Source: Trichomonas tenax
Lineage: Eukaryota; Parabasalia; Trichomonadida; Trichomonadidae
Assembly: GCA_023091735.1 (NCBI GenBank)
Contig: JALKBU010000945.1
Location: forward strand, 1-20,069
Direction of reading: 5' to 3'
DNA: 20,069 bases
The position numbers were made by a program, and so were the translations under genes. Shown piece by piece: positions 1-8,165 of this stretch (the first letter of the stretch is position 1; each line of letters begins with the position of its first letter). Below the pieces are notes generated by a model, which saw only the letters and a list, made by a program, of their open reading frames with translations, had not been told where the DNA came from and did no database searches.

Positions 1-1
1 T

Positions 2-766
2 ATAATTTCAAATAATGTTTGTGAATTAAATTTAAACGTTACTGGTATCTTTAATGTTTCTCTAATCTCTGTTTCAGGTAAATTTAACCCAATTATTTTA
101 AATGTTGATGACTTCATCACCTTCTTAATTAAAGGGTCAAATACCCCGGGCTCAGAGAGCCTTGACAAATCATATGATATGTATATAAATAATATCATCA
201 GTAAAGGAGATATAACAACACATTTAGAATATTTAAATTCTGTTTTCACTAGTTGGTATGTTGATAAATTCGGTCAAAACCCATCAAATCAATTTGAAGT
301 TGATGGATTAAATGGTATAGTTTATTTTCCATTAACAATTAAACATTGCACTGAACGATTTAAAAATTTATTGGGTATCATTGACATCACATAACCAATA
401 GAAATGGGTCAATTAAATTATAACGACAATGGACCTGGTTTCTTTATGATAAAATGTGATAAATTAAACTCACCAATGAGATTTTCTCACCAAACACGTA
501 AGACCGAAAACATTTACCCAGCAATTACAAATACTATTAGTTTAAACTTAAATAATTTTTCATTATCATATCCGTTTCAACTTCAGGGAAATTCATTTAT
601 TTTATCATCAAAAGATTTAGTCGGTTTAAAGTTTAGTATTACTGATATTAATAGTGAAAATGTTAAGTTCATGAATGAAATATTATGGACGTTTCAAATA
701 GAAAAAATAGCAAATGAAGTAATGAATGAACTTGTGAATGATGTAGTCAGTGGGGAAAATCAGTAA
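2..766 (+). pseudogene. Unknown element protein, 5' end outside window, in-frame TAA
   Basis: The frame is open from base 2, is stopped by TAA at 392-394, and continues in the same frame to TAA at 764-766. Both halves have the same composition, so this is read as one gene with one nonsense change rather than two genes; the next ATG, at 404, lacks the upstream motif of other element genes. About 250 codons are visible. The protein alternates short hydrophobic strands with polar turns and looks beta-rich, and ends in an acidic helix. I do not recognise the family. A minor capsid (penton) protein is possible from fold impression and element context only. A GC-rich hairpin (149-161) lies in the coding sequence. 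Confidence 0.5.
149..161. repeat. In-frame GC-rich hairpin GGCTC-AGA-GAGCC
   Basis: A perfect 5-bp stem with a 3-base loop lies inside the first gene. Flanking GTCAA (136-140) and TTGAC (162-166) can add an outer stem. The same stem with other loops recurs at 7447 and 10307, and a 6-bp version with the same AGA loop at 7797. Confidence 0.6.
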
Positions 767-777
767 ATATGATGAAA

Positions 778-890
778 TTTCTGTATCCTCTATATATAGA
801 TGGTTCCTAGGTTCCTGGTTCCTAGTTCGTTTTAAATCCATTTTATTTTTTCAGTGATTTTGTTCAGCTTTTTGTTTCAGCTTTTGCACT
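778..890 (+). repeat. Left arm of 113-bp inverted repeat
   Basis: The arm matches the reverse complement of 4235-4347. Near the outer edge is a 12-bp palindrome, TCTATATATAGA (789-800). Next come three copies of GGTTCCT (802-808, 810-816, 817-823). The inner part holds three TTCAG-n-TTTTG units of 11-13 bp (850-862, 863-874, 876-886). Such short direct repeats inside a terminal repeat look like protein-binding iterons. Confidence 0.9.
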
Positions 891-943
891 AAGGTAAAAA
901 AGTTATGAAATATAGGAAAAAGAAGATGTTAGAACATTAATTT

Positions 944-965
944 AATCCTAAAGAACCTTTGGATT
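944..965. other. Intergenic stem-loop downstream of the primase-helicase gene
   Basis: AATCCTAAAG and CTTTGGATT pair around the loop AAC, with one bulged T. It lies between the left repeat arm and the 3' end of the minus-strand primase-helicase gene. A role in 3'-end formation is possible but unproven. Apart from this and the repeat arm, I see nothing in 767-1013. Confidence 0.35.
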
Positions 966-1013
966 CGCGGCACCTCACCATGTGAAAATTGATGATAAAA
1001 ATAATGTTTAGTA

Positions 1014-3416
1014 TTACTTAGCTATGTAAACCCATTCACATTCTCCATCAATTTTTACACGCTTGCGTTCAACAAATTCTCTCATTTTTCCACCAAAAGT
1101 ATTGGATGCACAAATGCAAAATCCGTTTTCTTTAGCAAATCTAACATAATGGTTGTAGCAATTTTTACAAATCCATCCATCTTTGAATGATTCCTTATAT
1201 TCTTCATAAAATAGCTCATAACTGCTTTTATTCATTTCTATCAATTCTTCCTTCTCTGCTGTTTGTGATAGTTTGCGAATATTGAATTTTGAAATGTCAC
1301 GCTTCATGAAAAAGGTGAAAAGGTTATCATAAAACACTTTGTCAAATGAATTGCATAACTGTCTAAAGTAATCAAAATCATTTTTGTGTTTATCACTGAC
1401 CTCAATAACGACATAACGTCTGTCCCCAGATTCAATTTTTACATAATTGAAATTATTTGATATCATTATTAAATTTGCAACATTCTCGATTTTACGTACT
1501 GGCATGTTCTTTTGATTTAAATCTAACTCACTTTCAGTAATGACAGACTTTAATGCATCATGATTCATAATTTTATTTGTTTCAATACTTGATAACTCAT
1601 TACATACTATTAATTTCATGTTTTCAATGGCAGTATTAAATTTACCAACAACGTTGTCAATATTTGTTATATTCTTGTTTGAATATTTGTTGATTAATTG
1701 ACACAACACATTAGTGAAAATGTTTTTACCCGTTCCTTGTTTTCCAGTAATGAATAAAACAGATTCAGTCTTTCCTGCTGGATTCTGTAAAATGTAAGAG
1801 TACCAGTTAAGAATGAATTCGTAAAGTTCTTCATTATCTTTTGCAATAACTGATTTAACATGATTTAAGAAACCATTTATTTTATCATAATTTACATCAT
1901 TGAGTAATTCATATTCATACCCATTGAAATATGAAAAGATATTTGACCGTTCATCATAAAATCTCATGCCATCATAAATTAAATGATTCTTGTTTATTCC
2001 TTCATTGTAAATCATGAATGCGTTGACTTGTTTTTGCTTTCCATCTTTAATATACTTTCCTATGTTTATTGACTTCATTAATCTCTTAAAACCCTTATCA
2101 GTAAGATATGTAAATTGATTTGTATTTCTTATACCATCATAATCTTTAATTACAAATGACATATTCGCTGAATTGATAACTGCAACACATTTTTTGAGAT
2201 CATTGATGAATTTCACAACATTAACACCAATTCCTCCTTTTAATTTGTAATTTGTTGAACGAAGAGTTGAAAGATTAAATGAATCATTCAAATCAATCTT
2301 TATTGTCTCATCAATAGCATTTTTCACGAATGAGTCAATATAAAGGTTACGTTCATCTTTGCTTAAATGTTTTAATATCGAGAATAACCATTTATTACTC
2401 ATGGTCTTTTCATAATAAGTGTTAACGTAATTATCTATTGTATTTGTGTTTTCATGATGATTTCTGAAATACCATTGTTCAATAATGGCTTTCATCTCTT
2501 CTAACTCGTATGGAGAATGAATTGCATTACAAATGATAGAAGTGAAGTTTTCATATGTTGAATCAAATTTATTAAACAGTTCTAATAATTCTTCATTTGG
2601 TAAAATGATTAAATCCTCGTTAATGTTTAAATCTGACGCATCTTTAATTGTCTTTTCATGTTCAACAGTTATGTTACTTTTATTTTTAATGTCTGCATCA
2701 TTTTTGACAGTAAATAATGCTTGCCATGCATTTTTAGTAATTACTGGTTCATTTTCTCTGATTTGAATTATTTGTGTTGAAGGTTTTAATCCCTCACATA
2801 TGAAACCATGATTTAATTTGTTTTTCTCATCACCGACTTTATAAATTTTGTCGCTCAAGACATGACGAAATAGTTGTCTTGAATTTTGACCTTGCTTCTT
2901 TGAAACTAATTTATAAACATTAGGATCACAGAGTTTATGAACTCCTTTAGTACTAAATCCCTTTTTCTCAATGTGTTTCATAATTGTCTGCAAGTCTGAG
3001 GCTAAAATACATGTTTCATAGAATACAACATGCATTGAAAGGTAATGACCTCCTTCTTCATATTTTCTAAAACCATAAATTTCCATGTCGACGTTATCAC
3101 AATATCCACCATAACTGAAGGGTCCAAATACTTTACTTAATGATTCAAGCCAATTATAAACATCAAGGAATTCATTCTCTGATTTAATTGAGTCGAAATC
3201 AAAATACAAATGTACATATTGTTCAGAAATCAAAGATTCAGTGAAACCTTTAGTGAAATCATAACTGTCAACTTCCGAAAATGAAATTTCTTGTGGAATG
3301 AAGTTATTAGGTCTGTTGAAACAAATGTGGTATTTTATTTTGTTTTCAGATTTTTTACTCATATTTAAAAGGTCATCAATTCCAACACTACTTATCTCAT
3401 CAATCTTGCTCATCAT
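1014..3416 (-). CDS. Primase-superfamily 3 helicase (D5-like) replication protein
   Basis: This intact 800-aa protein has an N-terminal archaeo-eukaryotic primase-like part and a C-terminal D5/SF3 helicase. Primase-type motifs are YFDFD near residues 71-75, SMHVVF near 127-132 and a conserved-looking RQLFRH near 180-185. Helicase motifs are Walker A GKQGTGKN at 558-565 (Asn in place of the usual Ser/Thr, which I believe occurs in viral D5-like helicases), Walker B LIVCNE at 602-607, motif C NLIMISNN at 648-655 and the arginine-finger region GDRRY at 664-668. A C-terminal region with paired cysteines (750-769) and a winged-helix-like end follows. Family knowledge says such proteins unwind and prime DNA at viral origins. 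It is divergent from the DUF3223 gene and inside the inverted-repeat unit. The upstream TTTTTTATT tract supports the double-ATG start. Confidence 0.88.
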   Translation of the reverse strand: MMSKIDEISSVGIDDLLNMSKKSENKIKYHICFNRPNNFIPQEISFSEVDSYDFTKGFTESLISEQYVHLYFDFDSIKSENEFLDVYNWLESLSKVFGPFSYGGYCDNVDMEIYGFRKYEEGGHYLSMHVVFYETCILASDLQTIMKHIEKKGFSTKGVHKLCDPNVYKLVSKKQGQNSRQLFRHVLSDKIYKVGDEKNKLNHGFICEGLKPSTQIIQIRENEPVITKNAWQALFTVKNDADIKNKSNITVEHEKTIKDASDLNINEDLIILPNEELLELFNKFDSTYENFTSIICNAIHSPYELEEMKAIIEQWYFRNHHENTNTIDNYVNTYYEKTMSNKWLFSILKHLSKDERNLYIDSFVKNAIDETIKIDLNDSFNLSTLRSTNYKLKGGIGVNVVKFINDLKKCVAVINSANMSFVIKDYDGIRNTNQFTYLTDKGFKRLMKSINIGKYIKDGKQKQVNAFMIYNEGINKNHLIYDGMRFYDERSNIFSYFNGYEYELLNDVNYDKINGFLNHVKSVIAKDNEELYEFILNWYSYILQNPAGKTESVLFITGKQGTGKNIFTNVLCQLINKYSNKNITNIDNVVGKFNTAIENMKLIVCNELSSIETNKIMNHDALKSVITESELDLNQKNMPVRKIENVANLIMISNNFNYVKIESGDRRYVVIEVSDKHKNDFDYFRQLCNSFDKVFYDNLFTFFMKRDISKFNIRKLSQTAEKEELIEMNKSSYELFYEEYKESFKDGWICKNCYNHYVRFAKENGFCICASNTFGGKMREFVERKRVKIDGECEWVYIAK

Positions 3417-3511
3417 CTTTATTAAGGAATAAAAAATATTTTTGGTTTTAAAAACTAATTTAATTTTCGGGCTGAATTCTAAAACTGAATTTATTTTTTA
3501 ATTTGTTAGAA
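3417..3511. promoter_or_regulatory. Divergent promoter region of the nested unit
   Basis: This 95-bp gap separates the divergent starts of the primase-helicase and the DUF3223-like gene. On the minus strand a TTTTTTATT tract followed by AATAAAG runs to the ATG. On the plus strand TTATTTTTTAATTTG precedes GAAATG. Both resemble the upstream pattern of the Maverick genes. Confidence 0.45.
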
Positions 3512-3844
3512 ATGCCGAAATCAGTGAAAGTTAGTTTTGGTAACATAACTTTTAAATCGAAGAAAGATGCTAAATCTTTCTTTAGTGATTACATCAAAAA
3601 CAAAACAGTTATTAATGATGTTGATGTTAAAATTTTTGAGGATTTGCTAATACATCCACGTGCGAATGAATTTACAAACGGATTTATAGGAATAAGAAGA
3701 AATCCTGACTTGGGAAATAATGAATTATATTTTGGTCATAACTTAACAGGAATTGATGAGTCATTTAGTTATAAAAATTGTATTGACGGTTATGATGAAA
3801 ATAATTTAAGACGTCGATGGTTCAGGGATTTAATCAGAAACTGA
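3512..3844 (+). CDS. DUF3223-like (DCL-type) small protein
   Basis: The start is the ATG at 3512, directly after a T-rich promoter-like tract, giving 110 aa. From memory of the family, the pattern fits DUF3223: an N-terminal segment with a Lys/Ser-rich strand and a helix (residues about 10-35), an LLIHPRA motif near 48-54, a GFIGIR strand, and a C-terminal ESFSYKNCI motif near 87-95. DUF3223 occurs in plant chloroplast DCL proteins and in phage and viral proteins; its biochemical role is poorly defined. Here it is the first plus-strand gene of the inverted-repeat unit and lies 20 bp before the zinc protein, so the two may act together. The family call rests on motif memory only. Confidence 0.55.
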   Translation: MPKSVKVSFGNITFKSKKDAKSFFSDYIKNKTVINDVDVKIFEDLLIHPRANEFTNGFIGIRRNPDLGNNELYFGHNLTGIDESFSYKNCIDGYDENNLRRRWFRDLIRN

Positions 3845-3863
3845 TTTTAGAGAATTTATAGAG

Positions 3864-4163
3864 ATGGGGTGTAAACCTAAATGCTGCCCATTATGTAAAA
3901 AGAAATGTGAAGAGGCACAAAATGTGTCGCGAACCCGAAGGGTTCTTTATGATGTTGGTCATGACATTATTAAGTTTTCGGAGTTATTGAAAACGTTTTT
4001 GGTCAAAAATAATGTCAAATTTGAAGACTTAAAGGTGAATCATAATGTAAAAATTAGTGAAATAATTAATGATCCACAACTTGCAAATAAGTGGGTTGAA
4101 TTTCATAAAAACAATTGTAGTCTTCAATTCTTATGTCATGAATGCATTGTCAGAAAGGGTTGA
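3864..4163 (+). CDS. Small Cys-rich putative zinc-binding protein
   Basis: This 99-aa protein begins with a cysteine cluster (CKPKCCPLCKKKC, residues 3-15) and ends with NNCSLQFLCHECIVRKG. The spacing CPxC ... LQxLCxxC resembles the metal-binding frame of HNH-type endonucleases, but I cannot identify the catalytic His-Asn-His set, so nuclease activity is not claimed. The middle third is helical. It starts 20 bp after the DUF3223-like stop without a clear T-tract of its own, which suggests co-expression. A 6-bp-stem hairpin (3931-3945) lies in the coding sequence just after the first cysteine cluster. The gene ends with TGA shortly before the right repeat arm. Confidence 0.6.
   Translation: MGCKPKCCPLCKKKCEEAQNVSRTRRVLYDVGHDIIKFSELLKTFLVKNNVKFEDLKVNHNVKISEIINDPQLANKWVEFHKNNCSLQFLCHECIVRKG
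3931..3945. repeat. In-frame hairpin GAACCC-GAA-GGGTTC
   Basis: A perfect 6-bp stem with a 3-base loop lies inside the zinc-protein gene. It is the only such hairpin found in a gene of the nested unit. Confidence 0.6.
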
Positions 4164-4234
4164 ATTAAGATTTATTTTTGTGTTCAGATATGAAAACATA
4201 AATAAATTCATGACATTATAAATGAAAATCATGA

Positions 4235-4347
4235 AGTGAAAAAGCTGAAACAAAAAGCTGAACAAAATCACTGAAAAAATAAAATGGATTTAAAACGAAC
4301 TAGGAACCAGGAACCTAGGAACCATCTATATATAGAGGATATAGAAA
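4235..4347 (-). repeat. Right arm of 113-bp inverted repeat
   Basis: This is the inverted copy of 778-890, with two mismatches. The GGTTCCT triplet and the TTCAG-n-TTTTG triplet are present in reverse orientation, and the TCTATATATAGA palindrome again lies near the outer edge (4325-4336). The rest of the gap 4164-4424 holds only the T-rich upstream region of the fibre gene. Confidence 0.9.
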
Positions 4348-4469
4348 AAACAACTATAATTCATGAGTCCATTAAATGTAAGCATTAACATTAAAAATTT
4401 AATGTATTTTTTATTACATTATAAATGAAGCCTTCATTTGGTACTATGTCTGTGAAACCAATTATTGAC

Positions 4470-4504
4470 GGTGAACATAAAGGTTCACCTTGGCACTCGG
4501 TGCC
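4470..4504. repeat. In-frame double hairpin in the fibre gene
   Basis: GGTGAAC-ATAAAG-GTTCACC (7-bp stem) is followed after two bases by GGCAC-TCG-GTGCC (5-bp stem, 3-base loop). The GGCAC stem recurs at 13275 with a different loop. Confidence 0.6.
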
Positions 4505-4811
4505 CTATGCTACATATGCATTCAATGCTAAACAATCGGAAAGCACTATTAAATTAAAATATGGTGATTTAGAAATACTTTTAAAAGATGGTAAGTTTCA
4601 ATTTATATCTAAAGGTGGTGCAATCATTTCAAACATTAAAGAAATTATATTCATGAATTCAAAAATAAGAGGTATAACTGATGATATAACATCCATACCA
4701 CCAGAAGAACAACGATATTATGCACTTAATGCATTCCCAAAAATATTAAAAATTGGTAAATATGATGTAAATGAATCATTTATTACAAACTTTTTAAATG
4801 ATATATCAAAT

Positions 4812-5250
4812 AAAGTTGATATAGTAGTTTATGAATCAGATAAAGTAAAAATTAATGAATCATTAAATACTAAAGCAAATGTTGAATATGTGAATGAAGA
4901 ATTAATGAAAAAGTTGATAAATTAACATTTAAATATGAAGTGAAACAAATTAATGATTCATTAAATACTAAAGCAGAAAAGAATCATACACACACGGAAT
5001 TAAATACTGTATCAATTAATGAAATTAATCCTTGGATTGATGAAGAAGGAGGAGCACCTATATATAAACCACCCACTTTTACTTCTGGTCTAATTACAAA
5101 TGATGAAATAATATATATGAAACCAAATACAGGAGAACGAACATATGTTATCGAAGAATTAATGAAAAAAGTTGATGTTTCCGTTTATGAATCAGAGAAA
5201 GCAAAAATTAATGATGAATTAAATACTAAAGCAGAAAAGAACCATACACA
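4812..5250 (+). repeat. Three fibre-shaft repeats
   Basis: Copies begin near 4812, 4910 and 5168, each opening with AAAGTTGAT and running to AATACTAAAGCA. Copies two and three continue through GAAAAGAA-CATACACA. The second copy contains the frameshift. A longer spacer (about 5000-5160) separates copies two and three. Confidence 0.75.
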
Positions 5251-5754
5251 TCCGTATTTCGAATTACTACGAGTGGATAAACTACTTATTATAAATCATT
5301 TGCGAATCAGAAATCATAATATATTAGAGTTTATATATCCAGTAGGTTCTATTTATACATCAATGAATAATACTAATCCATATGATTTATTCGAATTTGG
5401 TGTTTGGTCACAAATTACAGATAGATTTTTATACTATGCTAATTCATCAAAACAAACAGGAGGAAGTAAAAAGATAACAGTTGAAAACTTACCACAACAT
5501 AACCATAATTGTATGTGGCATGATATTAATTCGGGTGGTTTCAAAGCTGGAACAATGGCTGGTGGTAAAGATAAATGGAGTACAGAATTAGTATTTGATA
5601 ATAAAAATTCTTTCATTCATACAGACAATAACCCAGAATTTAAAAATACCGACTACATGCCACCTTATATCACTGTTTATGCATGGTATAGGGAAGCATA
5701 AAAATTATGAGGATTTCATTTATTTTTTTAAAAAACATTTTTATTTTTATATAA

Positions 5755-6412
5755 ATGATGAACTTTGATAGAATGACTAACAAGAGAAATGGTGAAACAT
5801 TTATAAAGGGAACTTATAACGGAATTGAGGTCTTACGTCGAGATAAGGATGGATATATTAATGCTACGAAACTTTGTGATCAATTCAATAAACAATTTCG
5901 TAATATATTTAAAAATGATTCATGGAAAGAGTATTTAAACGCATTTTCTGAAGAATTTTATAGGTACTCGAATTCGAGCGGGCACTTTATTTATCAATTA
6001 AACGATGGAATCCCTAAAGAAATTCAAGAAGTAAGAGGAACTTACATACATCCTGGTTTAGTTAATTATGTGGCGTTTTGGGCAAGCGTTAAATATGCCG
6101 TAAAGGTTGGAAAGATAATGGATTCAATCAATAATAAAGTCCATGAAAAATTAGAAGAACAACATTTACCGGATACAGTAGAGAATGCAGAACCAATATT
6201 CAAAGAAGAAGTAAAAAAAGATTACAGAACCACAAAAAGCTTATGCACAAAATTATAGTTGGGGCGTTCGTGACTCACCATATAAATTGGATCAATACGA
6301 AATCGATGAATTAAGAAAAGATAAAAGAGATTATGATTTAGCGAAGATCAATTATGACAAGGCAGTAGAGAGAATTAATACATGGGGAACGTTTATACAA
6401 CAGTATTGTTAA
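5755..6412 (+). pseudogene. KilA-N domain DNA-binding protein, frameshifted
   Basis: Residues 1-130 match the KilA-N fold: GTYNGIEVLRRDKDGYINATKLC near 18-40 and RGTYIHPGLVNYVAFWAS near 94-111. KilA-N domains bind DNA in phages and large DNA viruses, and KilA-N genes are, from memory, numerous in Trichomonas. The first frame ends at 6258. The next frame continues from within the A7 run at 6213-6219 and stays open to TAA at 6410-6412, adding about 60 charged, coiled-coil-like residues ending in NTWGTFIQQYC. One extra A in the run is the simplest explanation. The start follows ATTTTTATTTTTATATAA. A 12-bp palindrome CTCGAATTCGAG lies at 5967-5978. Confidence 0.8.
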
Positions 6413-6423
6413 AATAAATTTTA

Positions 6424-6505
6424 TTTTTACAGGAACTCCATATTTCGGTTGGTAGGTAGATAAAAGAATTTTCGGGAAAGAGGTTAAAAAGTAATTTTCA
6501 AAATT
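6424..6505 (+). repeat. Collapsed copy of the 13485-13826 intergenic module
   Basis: Bases 6424-6448 match 13485-13509 at 24 of 25 positions, and the 17 bases 6468-6484 match 13798-13814. At 13510-13797 the two blocks are separated by a small gene and its upstream region; here only 19 bp separate them. The left block is the 3' end of that minus-strand gene (reading RNMEFL-stop). This looks like a deletion scar of a duplicated module. Confidence 0.7.
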
Positions 6506-7700
6506 TATCAAAATAGTAATGAGTTATATAATAAATCGGAACTTCAATAATCTTTGCTCCAACCTTAACTAATCCATTACCGTTAAGATATCTGATAAAT
6601 TCTCCCACAGTATCAAATCGACGTCTTCTTTTTGTCATTGATTTATCAGTTTTACCATAATCAAGATGTAACATTACCTTATCACCTTCTTTAAAGTTCA
6701 TTAATCCATATTTCATTTGTTCAGTTTTGAATTCATTTAATTTTTCAGTCTGTTTTCGTATATATTCCCATTCTTTGGAGATGTTGGTGTGCATTTCTAT
6801 AGGCTTCATGTTTATCATTCTATGCCATGTGTTATTGTAATAATAAACTAATTGTTGAATGATGGAGTCGTAGTTTCCATTTAAGTAAATTCGACCGTTA
6901 ACCCCTAATGAATCCCTTAATGTTCTCATTACTGCATCAATTATTTTATTATGAAATGTGTAAGGTGATGATGAAAAGTAAAAGTTCACATTTGGGAAAT
7001 ATTTAGTCATTGCTGATTTAAAACCTTTATCACCATCACCTCTGATATTATTAACCTGGTGATTAAATCTTAATTGTTCCTGATCAGTTAAATATTGCTT
7101 GCTTCGTTTCTTTTTCAGATTTATTTAATACCCTAATACAGTATAAATATCTAGTATTAATGTTTATAGCGAATAAGTCAGTTATGTGACCCATTGAATG
7201 TTCTAAATGGTCAATTTCCCATGAATACGGTGAAGGTGCAAATCAATGTCGACTAAATTTTTCTTTTAATGGTTGAATTTTTGGATCATTCGGTTTAATC
7301 AATAAGTCGAATTTTCCTTTAAAATCTTTATGTTTCCTTTCTGATTGAAACGGATATGGTATAGTAAATGTTGACTCATTTATTTTAGGCGGAGGTGGTA
7401 AATTATGACTGGCTTTTATTTTATCGGCTTTAATTTGTTTAGCTTTGGCTCTTTGAGCCTGGGGTTGTAAACCCTTGGGTAATTTAGGTTTATTACGAAT
7501 CTTCGATCCCTGGCTCTGTGAGCTATATATTTCAGGATGGATTCTGTTCATTTGTTTCAAATAAGCAGTATATAAAGGTTTGATATACTTTGATGCTTCT
7601 ATTTTATGATTTAAAATGAATTCGAGCAATTGATCCTCATTTAATAATGAAACAATTGATGGTTTCACCTATGAATCATAAATAATTGCTTGTACATCAT
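6498..7700 (-). pseudogene. Retroviral-type (RVE/DDE) Maverick integrase, broken
   Basis: Three stretches add up to one integrase. The frame from 7668 downstream gives a basic, proline-rich N-terminal region, hits TGA at 7243-7245, and continues in frame through SWEID, then DLFAININTRYLY and NKS to a stop at 7084-7086. A frameshift between 7085 and about 7122 moves the reading to the frame ending at 6498, which has IRGDGDKGFKS, FSSSPYTFHN and IIDAVMRTLRD. These are the RNase H-fold catalytic blocks; the third acidic residue appears as Asp. The C-terminus (about 6505-6680) is a small basic SH3/chromo-like region. No ATG begins the 7668 frame; ATGs at 7700 and 7697 lie in another frame after a stop-spaced gap, so a further lesion near 7670 is likely. 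It would insert element DNA into the host genome if whole. Confidence 0.85.
7447..7474. repeat. In-frame double hairpin in the integrase N-terminal region
   Basis: GGCTC-TTT-GAGCC (7447-7459) is followed by GGGTT-GTA-AACCC (7462-7474), then the overlapping ACCCTTGGGT. A weaker relative, GCTC-TGT-GAGC, lies at 7513-7523. Confidence 0.6.
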
Positions 7701-7703
7701 TAA

Positions 7704-8141
7704 TTATTTGTTGAGTTTCTTCTGTTCTGGTTGTCGTTTTTTTTTCGTTCCTGTTGCTTTCGTGGAGGTGTGACTCTTCGGGACTTTGGGCATCAAGGGC
7801 TCAGAGAGCCCGTTTGATCCGTGGTCTGAAGGTCCGTCATAGAGTTTATATAATTCATTAATATCTTTATCAGTTAATATTGGATCTTTGAAATCCTTTA
7901 ATTGCTTTAGTTGTGACTTAGTTTCACCTTCTGGATACATTTTATCATTAATTTTATTTTTAATCTTACTCATTACATAATCATGTCTTCTCTTTAGTTC
8001 ATTTTTGTATTTTGGCCATAATTCATCCATATCACCACCTGTAATATTTTGATCATATTTTTGAAGCGTAGATTTTAAATCATAATATGATAAATATGGA
8101 TTGGTACGTGTTAAATCATCAATGATAATATTTAAATCCAT
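7704..8141 (-). CDS. Unknown 145-aa element protein
   Basis: I do not recognise this protein. The first half (residues 1-65) is helical and acidic, beginning MDLNIIIDDLTRTNPYLSYYD. The second half becomes Lys-rich, with a Gly/Ser/Pro linker and a strongly basic tail (TKKKRQPEQKKLNK) suited to nucleic-acid binding or nuclear targeting. The start is well supported by CTTTTTATTTTTGAATAA directly before the ATG. It lies between the polymerase remnant upstream and the integrase downstream on the same strand. A hairpin (7797-7811) encodes part of the linker. Function is unknown. Confidence 0.6.
   Translation of the reverse strand: MDLNIIIDDLTRTNPYLSYYDLKSTLQKYDQNITGGDMDELWPKYKNELKRRHDYVMSKIKNKINDKMYPEGETKSQLKQLKDFKDPILTDKDINELYKLYDGPSDHGSNGLSEPLMPKVPKSHTSTKATGTKKKRQPEQKKLNK
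7797..7811. repeat. In-frame hairpin GGGCTC-AGA-GAGCCC
   Basis: A perfect 6-bp stem and AGA loop lie in the linker of the 145-aa gene, flanked by ATCAA (7792-7796) and TTGAT (7813-7817), which can extend the structure. Stem and loop nearly equal those at 149-161. Confidence 0.65.
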
Positions 8142-8165
8142 TTATTCAAAAATAAAAAGAAGTTT

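Larger units (their letters stand above)
778..4347. mobile_element. Inverted-repeat-bounded 3.57 kb primase-helicase unit nested in the Maverick
   Basis: Two 113-bp arms (778-890 and 4235-4347) are inverted copies with mismatches only at 783 and 886; 102 bp (784-885 against 4240-4341) are perfect. Between them lie three intact genes: a primase-helicase (minus), a DUF3223-like gene and a zinc-ribbon-like gene (plus). The unit sits between two Maverick genes, 11 bp after one stop and 77 bp before the next ATG. No transposase is encoded inside. A target duplication is not clear; AAA flanks both ends but means little in this AT-rich DNA. Alternatives are an inverted duplication inside the Maverick, or terminal repeats of a larger nested element. 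Confidence 0.6.
4425..5701 (+). pseudogene. Phage-like fibre protein with Gp10-C/collar-type tip, frameshifted
   Basis: Two frames, 4425-4925 and 4940-5701, form one gene. The break lies in an A run at 4908-4912 (five A) where the homologous repeat copy at 5165-5170 has six, so one base appears missing. A repeated shaft unit of about 25 residues, of the form VYES-K-KIN-LNTKA, occurs three times and ends in NHTH in the second and third copies. The C-terminal 120 residues carry YPVGSIYTSM, NLPQHNH and MPPYITVYAWYREA, the hallmark pattern of phage baseplate Gp10-C/tail-collar domains. In phages such proteins bind surfaces or close the fibre; here a virion receptor-binding role is inferred. The start follows TATTTTTTATTACATTATAA. 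A double hairpin (4470-4504) lies near the 5' end. Confidence 0.75.

Noticed and set aside
775..4350. AAA on both sides of the nested unit as a target-site duplication.
   Set aside because: Three A in AT-rich DNA next to T/A runs carries no weight.
5434..5616. A minus-strand open frame of 60 codons under the fibre tip.
   Set aside because: It is the antisense shadow of the conserved collar-like domain and has no promoter-like tract. The same reasoning removed frames at 2533-2766, 8927-9238, 10163-10360, 10329-10535, 10645-10836, 11341-11559, 12081-12368, 14597-14839 and 16024-16248.
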